In this document: positions 6,941 through 13,022 of the stretch, one piece after another
Position numbering within the stretch: position 1 is the stretch's first letter
How the letters are laid out: each line of letters begins with the position of its first letter
Source: Roseateles sp. DAIF2
GTDB lineage: Bacteria > Pseudomonadota > Gammaproteobacteria > Burkholderiales > Burkholderiaceae_C
Assembly: GCF_015624425.1 (NCBI RefSeq)
Contig: NZ_CP049919.1
Coordinates: 5,518,001 to 5,582,000, forward strand
DNA: 64,000 nucleotides
Direction: 5' to 3'
Position numbers and translations under genes: made by a program
Notes under the pieces: model-generated
Databases searched by the model: none
What the model was told of the DNA's origin: nothing
Seen by the model: the letters and a program-made list of their open reading frames with translations, nothing else

Positions 6941-8180
6941 AGAACCAGTAGCCGACCAGGATCGCGCCGACCAGGCCGACGATGTCGGCAAACAGGCCGC
7001 AGGTCAGCGCATAGCGGGTCTTGGCGATCTTGACGCTGCCGAAGTAGACCGCCAGCACATAGAAGGTGGTCTCGGTCGAGCCCTGGATGATCGCGGCCAG
7101 CTTGCCCTCGAAGCTGTCGACGCCATAGGTCTTCATCACGTCCACCATCAGGCCGCGCGCGCCGCTGCCCGACAGGGTCTTCATCAGGCCCACCGGCAGG
7201 GCCGGCACGAAATCGGTCGGCAGGCCCAGCGCGCCCACCACCCAGGCGATGCCGCCCACCACATAGTCCATGCAGCCCGTGGTTCGGAACACCGAGATCG
7301 CGACCAGGATCGCGACCAGGTAGGGAATGATGCCGATCGCAACGCCGAAACCCTCCTTCGCGCCCTCGACGAAGATCTCATAGACATTGATGCGCCGCCA
7401 GGCCCCGACCGCGATGAACAGCACGATGATCGACAGGATCACCAGGCTGCCGAGCAGGCCGATGTACTTGGCCATGATCTCCGGCGGGTACTGGTGCAGC
7501 CAGCCGAACAGGGCCGCCATGATCGCGATGAAGCCGCCGAAGAAGGCCAGCACCGGCAGGCTGAACAGATTGATACGCTGGTAGATCGCAACCGCCACCA
7601 GGCCGGCCATGAAGGAGATGAAGGTGCCGATCAGGGTGGGCAAAAAGATGTCCGCCGCGTTGAAGCCGACCAGCCCCTGGTCCACCGCCAGCGCCTGGCG
7701 GATCGCGATCACCGAGGTCGGGATCAGGGTGATGCCCGCGGTGTTCAACACCAGGAACATGATCATCGCGTTGCTGGCGGTGTCCTTCTGCGGATTCAGC
7801 TCCTGCAGCTCCTTCATCGCCTTCAGGCCCAGCGGCGTGGCCGCGTTGTCCAGACCCAGCATATTGGCGGAGAAGTTCATCACCATCGAGCCGCCGGCCG
7901 GGTGGCCCTTGGGCACCTCGGGGAAGATGCGCGCGAAGAACGGCGCCATCACCCGCGCGAAGAGCTGGATCACGCCGGCGTTCTCGCCGATCTTCATGAT
8001 GCCCAGCCAGAGGCTCATCACGCCGACCAGGCCCAGCGAGATGTCGAAGCCGGTTTTGGCGGTATCGAAGATGCCGGTCAACACCTGGCCGAAGATCGCC
8101 AGGTCGCCGCCCAGCAGCCGCGCCAGCGCGACGCCGAAGCCGATCAGGAAGAAACCGATCCAGATGTAGTTGAGCACCAT
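6933..8180 (-). CDS. Fused SpmA/SpmB-type nucleoside-recognition (Gate) membrane protein
   Basis: The 415-residue protein has around ten hydrophobic segments. It contains two Gate-domain halves that in Bacillus are the separate proteins SpmA and SpmB. The first has FSANMLGLDNAATPLGLKAM, the SpmA hallmark. The second has FVPALPVGLMKTLSGSGARG and IIQGSTETTFYVLAVYFGSV, typical of SpmB. It sits in the inner membrane. The transported solute in non-sporulating bacteria is unknown. The starting ATG is at 8180, and the stop overlaps the AraC gene by 8 bases. Confidence 0.88.
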   Translation of the reverse strand: MVLNYIWIGFFLIGFGVALARLLGGDLAIFGQVLTGIFDTAKTGFDISLGLVGVMSLWLGIMKIGENAGVIQLFARVMAPFFARIFPEVPKGHPAGGSMVMNFSANMLGLDNAATPLGLKAMKELQELNPQKDTASNAMIMFLVLNTAGITLIPTSVIAIRQALAVDQGLVGFNAADIFLPTLIGTFISFMAGLVAVAIYQRINLFSLPVLAFFGGFIAIMAALFGWLHQYPPEIMAKYIGLLGSLVILSIIVLFIAVGAWRRINVYEIFVEGAKEGFGVAIGIIPYLVAILVAISVFRTTGCMDYVVGGIAWVVGALGLPTDFVPALPVGLMKTLSGSGARGLMVDVMKTYGVDSFEGKLAAIIQGSTETTFYVLAVYFGSVKIAKTRYALTCGLFADIVGLVGAILVGYWFFK

Positions 8181-8473
8181 CGCGAGGTCAGGAGTAAGGG
8201 GCGGCCGAGAAGGCGCCCATTATTCCGGCTCGCGCGGCGCGCCCGCCGGCGGGGGCATGCCGAAGGGGCGGGGCGGGATAACTGGGGGTGATGTGGGGGA
8301 CCCAGCGCCGTTGCGGTGGCCGGTTCATTCAGCAAGGTCGAACCGCCCTTCTGCGCTACGTCCTGCGCTCGTTCACTACCTGCGGCAATCCATACCTTGG
8401 TGGATGGGAGGCCGGTCCGCATCGACTACGGTTGAGCGATCGATGCCAACGCATCGCAGCCGGGTCAAACACC
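8181..8473. other. Intergenic stretch at the left edge of an accessory block
   Basis: No gene, hairpin with a T-run, or repeat was found in these 293 bases. The GC content falls from about 8340 onward, which marks the move from core genes to the accessory block. The promoter of the PAN-domain gene is presumably here. Confidence 0.4.
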
Positions 8474-9070
8474 ATGGGAACCGCCACAGCCTGGGTCGGA
8501 ACGCATGTTCTCGCGACCTGTCTTTGCGCGATGGGCGCGCTGCTGCTCCCGCCGACGGCCCATGCGGTCGACGGGATCGACTTACCCGGGTTCGATTACG
8601 CCAACTTCAATGCTGACTCGCCGCCGGTCTGCAGAAATTCGTGCGGCGGCGATTCCAGATGTCAGGCCTGGACGTGGGTCAAGCCAGGCGTCCAGGGCCC
8701 CACCGGGCGCTGCTGGCTCAAGAGCCGGCTGCCCGCGCTGGTGAAGAACAGTTGCTGCAACTCGGGACCTCGCAAATACATCTCAAGGGCCGACATGAAG
8801 CCGGAAGACCGCACGGATCGCCCCGGATCGGACTACAAGAATTTCGTTTCAAGCTCATGGAAAAGCTGCGAGGCGGCATGCGGCGGCGATCGCTCCTGCG
8901 CAGCCTGGACCTATGCCCGCCCGGGCTTACAAGGGCCGCAGGGGCGTTGCTGGCTCAAGGGTCGCATCCCGAACCCGGAAGGCAATCTGCGCACCGTCTC
9001 CGGCGTCAAGTTCAAGCCCGCCTCGGTGCCCATCGATCCCGGCACCAACCTCGTCCCGGCTGAGGACTAG
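8474..9070 (+). CDS. Secreted protein with two PAN/Apple-like domains
   Basis: The 198-residue product begins with a signal peptide (hydrophobic run CLCAMGALLLPPTAHA). Two similar modules follow. Each has a start of the form PGFDYANF or PGSDYKNF, then C-x3-CGGD-x2-C-x-AWT, PG-x-QGP-x-GRCWLK, and a proline-ended strand. This is the bacterial PAN/Apple pattern, a disulfide-bonded fold that binds proteins or sugars. The first module adds a CC pair. It should act in the periplasm or outside the cell. The gene ends 2 bases before the next gene, so the two are probably co-translated. Its partner molecule is unknown. Confidence 0.75.
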   Translation: MGTATAWVGTHVLATCLCAMGALLLPPTAHAVDGIDLPGFDYANFNADSPPVCRNSCGGDSRCQAWTWVKPGVQGPTGRCWLKSRLPALVKNSCCNSGPRKYISRADMKPEDRTDRPGSDYKNFVSSSWKSCEAACGGDRSCAAWTYARPGLQGPQGRCWLKGRIPNPEGNLRTVSGVKFKPASVPIDPGTNLVPAED

Positions 9071-9072
9071 CC

Positions 9073-9930
9073 ATGATGGAGGAAGCAACGAAGCAGCGGG
9101 GACGCTCCCTCGATGCCGTCATCAGGTATGCGAGCCTTCTGCTGGGCATCGTTACGGCCGCGCTGGCGCTCTATGTCGCAATGGCCAGCCGAGACGCCAG
9201 TTTGAGTCTGGCGGCAACCCAGGCAGACATCCAGAAGCTGAGTCAGGCCGGCGCACCGCCGGCCCCGGCGTCCTTCTGCGGCGCGTGCCTTGCAACCGAC
9301 GGCAGCACCTCCTTCACCGACGCCGATCGCAAGGCCTTGCATGCTTCGATCGAGCCGGAGCGCAATCGCTCGGCGAGGAATGCGCTCGTCAACCAGACCT
9401 ACGACATCGGATTCAAGCTGCTGCTCTTCGCCGTTTCCTGCGCCGCCGCCGTCGGCGCCGCGCGAGTCGCAGCACTTGAGGAGGGCAAGACACCATCCGC
9501 TCGGCTCAAGACCAGCAACTTGGTCTTGACCGCATTGGTGCCCCTGATCTCAACGCTCGCGTTCACCCAGTTCGACTTCTTCAAGCGACACACGATTTGG
9601 GAGAAGCGCCAGTACGCGCTGCTGGCATGCCAGATGGCGCTTCAGCACGCGCAACCCGAGCGCACGGCGCTGCTTTCGAATCTCGATGCAATCCTGGGAT
9701 GGGGAGACGCCTCGGCGGTCGGTGAACTGACCGCCTCCTGCACACAGAAGCTCCCACTCAAGCCGCAGGAGCCGAGTGCGGAGGCGAGGTCCGTCGACAA
9801 GGCTGCGGATGCAGCGACGGCCAGAAGGTCTGCGGGACCAACCACCCCACCCGGAGCTCCCGCGACAACCGGGAGACATGCTCGCCGGGGAACTCCACCC
9901 GGCTCGCAAGCCAGCAACCCCAAAGGCTGA
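9073..9930 (+). CDS. Unknown three-helix membrane protein with Pro/Ala-rich tail
   Basis: The 285-residue protein has hydrophobic segments near residues 18-38, 112-130 and 147-165. A short loop with a CGAC pair follows the first segment. The last 60 residues are rich in Pro, Ala, Gly and Arg and look disordered. I do not recognise a family. It begins 2 bases after the PAN-domain gene, which suggests a joint envelope role. Codon use is less GC-biased than in the core genes. Its stop is only 10 bases before a broken copy of an HD-GYP gene tail. Confidence 0.6.
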   Translation: MMEEATKQRGRSLDAVIRYASLLLGIVTAALALYVAMASRDASLSLAATQADIQKLSQAGAPPAPASFCGACLATDGSTSFTDADRKALHASIEPERNRSARNALVNQTYDIGFKLLLFAVSCAAAVGAARVAALEEGKTPSARLKTSNLVLTALVPLISTLAFTQFDFFKRHTIWEKRQYALLACQMALQHAQPERTALLSNLDAILGWGDASAVGELTASCTQKLPLKPQEPSAEARSVDKAADAATARRSAGPTTPPGAPATTGRHARRGTPPGSQASNPKG

Positions 9931-9940
9931 TGAGCCCCAA

Positions 9941-10032
9941 ATCACCGCCGGCAGCTCCGCGATGAACAATTCCACCAGCCGCGGCTCGAAATGCCGGCCG
10001 GCCTGTTCGCGCAGGAACGCGACGGGCCGGAC
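9941..10032 (-). pseudogene. Remnant of an HD-GYP gene 3' end (partial duplicate of 12061-12145)
   Basis: About 85 bases here match 12061-12145 at a constant offset of 2120 with only about 6 mismatches over the first 80. Read on the minus strand they give FLREQAGRHFEPRLVELFIAE, against FLREQAGRHFEPRLVALFIAE in the intact gene. No start, HD motif or stop of the parent gene is present, so it cannot be functional. It is either a duplicated end produced when the accessory block arrived, or the last trace of a second HD-GYP gene. Confidence 0.8.
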
Positions 10033-10037
10033 CGACT

Positions 10038-10802
10038 TCAAGATGACTTGCGGACCTCGACGCCACCTTCAAAGCGCTGTGGCACCGGGCAGCCCGGTTT
10101 GTGCAGAGGCGGATCCAGTTGCAGGCTGATGAGGTACTTGGACACCAACTCCTTGAGCCGCGGATCAAGGCTCGGGAGCGGAAAGTCCAGGCTTGATGGA
10201 TCTACCCGCCCATCGGCGCCGATCGTGAACCGGGCGTACACCCAGCCCCCGACGTCCGGATGCGAGAGTTCTGCCTTGCGCAAGTCGATGCCCGACGGGC
10301 GCTCAAGCTCAAGCGCCTGAAAGACGTAGGTCCCCGGTGCCGCGTCCGGCACCTCGGGCGGACAACCCTTTGCAATCCGCGCAGGCAGCTCGGGCAGCGT
10401 CTTGAATCCCGGCACATCGCCCATCTCCTTGTGCGGGTGATACATGTCCATGAAGATGTCGCTCTGTCGTCCGGAGGCGCAGACGACGCGGTACGCATCG
10501 ATGACCGTGCCATATGGACCGGTGCCAAAACTTCCCGATCGCGAAAAGCCCGGCGCATCGCCCTCCGGACAACGCAGCCGCATCAGGAACTCCCTCTGGC
10601 CCAAGGGCGCATAAGCCCGGACGGGATTGACTCGCGAGCCCAATGGGGCTGATGTATCGAGCACCGGGGGCTGTCGCCGCCCGGGATCGGACGATGGATC
10701 CGCGAATGCCGGTGAGCAAAATCCGGCTGCAACAAGCAAGGCGCCGAAGTTCCGCGTGAATCTTCTATCTGGATCTTGCGTCCTCATCCCATCCCTCCCC
10801 AT
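10038..10802 (-). CDS. Secreted protein with TonB C-terminal-like domain
   Basis: The product has 254 residues, or 249 if ATG at 10787 is used. It has an N-terminal signal sequence (NFGALLVAAGFCSPAFA). The last 75 residues, from WVYARFTIGADGRVD onward, resemble the C-terminal domain of TonB-type proteins: a strand, the GADGRV turn, then a helix and LQLDPPLHK. The middle part (YGTVIDAYRVVCASG) is unfamiliar. There is no proline-rich spacer or N-terminal anchor, so it is not a normal TonB. It is more likely a periplasmic protein of the TonB-C-containing kind with a binding role. It directly follows the HD-GYP remnant. Confidence 0.6.
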   Translation of the reverse strand: MGRDGMRTQDPDRRFTRNFGALLVAAGFCSPAFADPSSDPGRRQPPVLDTSAPLGSRVNPVRAYAPLGQREFLMRLRCPEGDAPGFSRSGSFGTGPYGTVIDAYRVVCASGRQSDIFMDMYHPHKEMGDVPGFKTLPELPARIAKGCPPEVPDAAPGTYVFQALELERPSGIDLRKAELSHPDVGGWVYARFTIGADGRVDPSSLDFPLPSLDPRLKELVSKYLISLQLDPPLHKPGCPVPQRFEGGVEVRKSS

Positions 10803-10954
10803 TGTCTCGATACCCTTGATGTTGCGACGCCGAGCTTGCGGTCATGTCGTTACCGCTAAAACTACGCGGACGGTCCGTGCGACCTCGCACCGCCCCGGCA
10901 CCAACAGGTCGCCCTTGTTGTCACTGAGGATCGTGCCGCCGATCGCGGATCACC

Positions 10955-11271
10955 TTACGGCTCCTCCTCATGGTTCTTCTTCATGAGCTCCTTCCAGCGC
11001 TGTTGCCGCGCGCTTTCATTCCTCATCCGGAGCACATCGATCCAGCGTAAATACACGTCCGGCGAGTACCTGCTGTTGTCTCGATACGCGGGGTGATGCG
11101 GCGCAGGGAAGTCGCTCGCCCAAAAGGCGAACAAGGGCCCGATGAAGGGGATGAAGGCCACCGCGGCGTTCAGCAGGCGCAGCCACAGCGGGCCCGGCGA
11201 GCGCAGGATGCGCCAGGCCAGCCAGCAGGCCACCAGCTCCGACAGATGATGCCGATCACCAGCCCGCTCAT
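10955..11271 (-). pseudogene. Small two-helix membrane protein gene with a one-base frameshift
   Basis: From ATG 11271 the frame reads MSGLVIGII and then drifts into nonsense. In the neighbouring frame the text continues LSELVACWLAWRILRSPG, then LNAAVAFIPFIGPLFAFWAS and a hydrophilic tail ending at 10955. Joining them needs one extra base near 11245 (CATCATCTG instead of CATCATCCTG) and restores a clean first membrane helix. So the gene carries a recent frameshift or a sequencing error. If functional, it could start at GTG 11233 and give 92 residues with one full membrane helix. Family unknown. Confidence 0.6.
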
Positions 11272-11304
11272 CGCAGCGCCGCGGCCCGTACCGATGAGCC
11301 GCGG

Positions 11305-11769
11305 CTATGGCCGCGACAGCATGACCGCGATGCGCTTGCCCCCGGTCTGCGACGACGGGCAGCCGCCGGTCGAGGAGGCGTAAGCCGCGGTGGCGCCGAC
11401 CTGCTTTGCGGCATAGCCCGCGGCCGATGCCGTGAAGGTGAAGCCCCCCTGCTTCGTGCTGAAGCCGCAGGGGACGGTGCATTCCAGCCCACCGGCGACG
11501 ATCTTCACGTTCTTCGCCTCCTTGGCCAGGACGCTGGTGTCGAAGGGCGCGCCATCGAGCTGGATGCTGCTGAGAGTCAGCATGGGCAGCGCCGTCGTCG
11601 TCGTGGCGTCCTGTGCCGACTCAATGATCAGCGACGGTTCGCCATAGCTATGAACGCAGGGGCCGGCCGTCTCCGGGCCATCACCGCTGCCACCACCACC
11701 ACAGGCCGTGACGCCCCCTGCCAGGAGAAGGCTCGTGAAAAGGATGCGTGGGGTGCGAAGTCGATACAT
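11305..11769 (-). CDS. Putative lipoprotein with Gly-rich start
   Basis: The 154-residue protein from ATG 11769 has a lipoprotein signal (LLLAGGVTAC, lipid cysteine C23) followed by GGGGSGDG, a common spacer after the acylated Cys. The mature part is rich in small residues and beta-prone, with two further cysteines in GLECTVPCG and a CPSSQTGGKR turn. No family is recognised. It should sit at the periplasmic side of the inner or outer membrane. An in-frame extension to 11940 exists but would bury the signal peptide, so it was rejected. Confidence 0.65.
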   Translation of the reverse strand: MYRLRTPRILFTSLLLAGGVTACGGGGSGDGPETAGPCVHSYGEPSLIIESAQDATTTTALPMLTLSSIQLDGAPFDTSVLAKEAKNVKIVAGGLECTVPCGFSTKQGGFTFTASAAGYAAKQVGATAAYASSTGGCPSSQTGGKRIAVMLSRP

Positions 11770-12026
11770 GCGATAGGCCCATAGCTGGAATTCAATGGCC
11801 GCCTCCCGCTGCAGAGTCCGATGCGGCCGGCGCTGCTCGTCAGGCACGATGCGCCGCATCCCAGGGGAACTGCTGGGCGAAAACAGCATGGACGCCCCGA
11901 AACGAGCGACGGCCGCCGTTCGAGGGTGGATTGGAGGCAAGGGCGCGCTGCCCGTCCATCACACCGGTGGGGGATCTCGTTGCTTTGGACACAAACCAGG
12001 CGAGAGACCGCCGACGCGGCCGCTGC
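11770..12026. other. Gene-free stretch between lipoprotein and HD-GYP gene
   Basis: I see no convincing gene in these 257 bases. Reading frames on both strands have codon use unlike the neighbours. No T-run terminator follows the HD-GYP stop at 12027. The boundary of the accessory block is probably here. Confidence 0.4.
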
Positions 12027-13022
12027 TCACCCCTCTTCCAGAAAGCGCTCCCTCACCTCCATCACCTTCGGCAGCTCCGCGATGAACAGCGCCACCAGCC
12101 GCGGCTCGAAATGCCGGCCGGCCTGTTCGCGCAGGAACTCGACGGCGCGCTCGACCGGCCAGGCCGGCTTGTAGGGGCGCACGCTGGTCAGCGCGTCGAA
12201 TACGTCGGCGATCGCGACGATGCGGGCCTCCTCGGGGATGGCCTCGCCGGCCAGGCCTTCGGGGTAGCCGCTGCCGTCCCATTTCTCGTGGTGCGCCAGC
12301 GCAATGCGGCGCGCCATCGCCAGCAGGCCGCCCTCATGCTCGCCCAGGATCTCGGCGCCGATCTCGGGATGGCGGCGCATCACGGCCCATTCGGCTTCGC
12401 TCAGCGGGCCGTTCTTCTGCAGGATCGCGTCGGGGATGCCCAGCTTGCCGACATCGTGCATCGGCGCGGCATGCAGCAGATCGTCGGCGCGGCGCTCGTC
12501 GTAGCCGGCGGCGCGCGCCAGGATCTGCGAATAGTGGCTCATGCGCAGCACATGCCAGCCGGTCTCGTTGTCCTTGTACTCGGCGGCGCGGCCCAGGCGC
12601 TGCACGATCTGCAGCCGCGTCGCGCGCAGCTCCTCGACGCGCACCAGGGACAGATGGGTGCGCACCCGCGCCCGCACGATGGCCGGGCTGATCGGCTTGC
12701 TGATGTAGTCCACCGCGCCGGCCTCGAAGCCCTGGGCCTCGTCCTGCGCATCGGCCAGCGCGGTGACGAAGATCACCGGGATCGCGCGGGTCGCGGCCTG
12801 GGCCTTCAGGGTGCGGCACACGTCCAGGCCCGACAGCGCCGGCATCATCACGTCCAGCAGCACCAGCTGCGGCGCCTCGGCGCGCGCCAGCTCCAGCGCC
12901 TTGTGGCCGTCGCGCGCGAACAGCAGGCGGTAGTCGTCCTGCAGCACATGGCGCAGCACCTGCAGATTGGCCGGCTCGTCGTCGACCAGCAGCAGCTTGG
13001 GGCGGGTATCGCTCGTCGTCAT
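12027..13022 (-). CDS. Response regulator with HD-GYP phosphodiesterase domain
   Basis: The 331-residue protein has a receiver domain (residues 8-125, phospho-acceptor D57 in VLLDVMMP, DD pair at 14-15, K109). An HD-GYP domain covers about 140-325. HAAPMHDVGKLGIPD places H189-D190, HHEKWDGSGYP gives the GYP motif at 252-254, and IADVFDALTS completes the metal site. Such proteins hydrolyse cyclic di-GMP on phosphorylation. The start ATG 13022 overlaps the stop of the hybrid kinase gene as ATGA, so the kinase is its likely partner. A broken copy of its last codons lies at 9941-10032. Confidence 0.93.
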   Translation of the reverse strand: MTTSDTRPKLLLVDDEPANLQVLRHVLQDDYRLLFARDGHKALELARAEAPQLVLLDVMMPALSGLDVCRTLKAQAATRAIPVIFVTALADAQDEAQGFEAGAVDYISKPISPAIVRARVRTHLSLVRVEELRATRLQIVQRLGRAAEYKDNETGWHVLRMSHYSQILARAAGYDERRADDLLHAAPMHDVGKLGIPDAILQKNGPLSEAEWAVMRRHPEIGAEILGEHEGGLLAMARRIALAHHEKWDGSGYPEGLAGEAIPEEARIVAIADVFDALTSVRPYKPAWPVERAVEFLREQAGRHFEPRLVALFIAELPKVMEVRERFLEEG

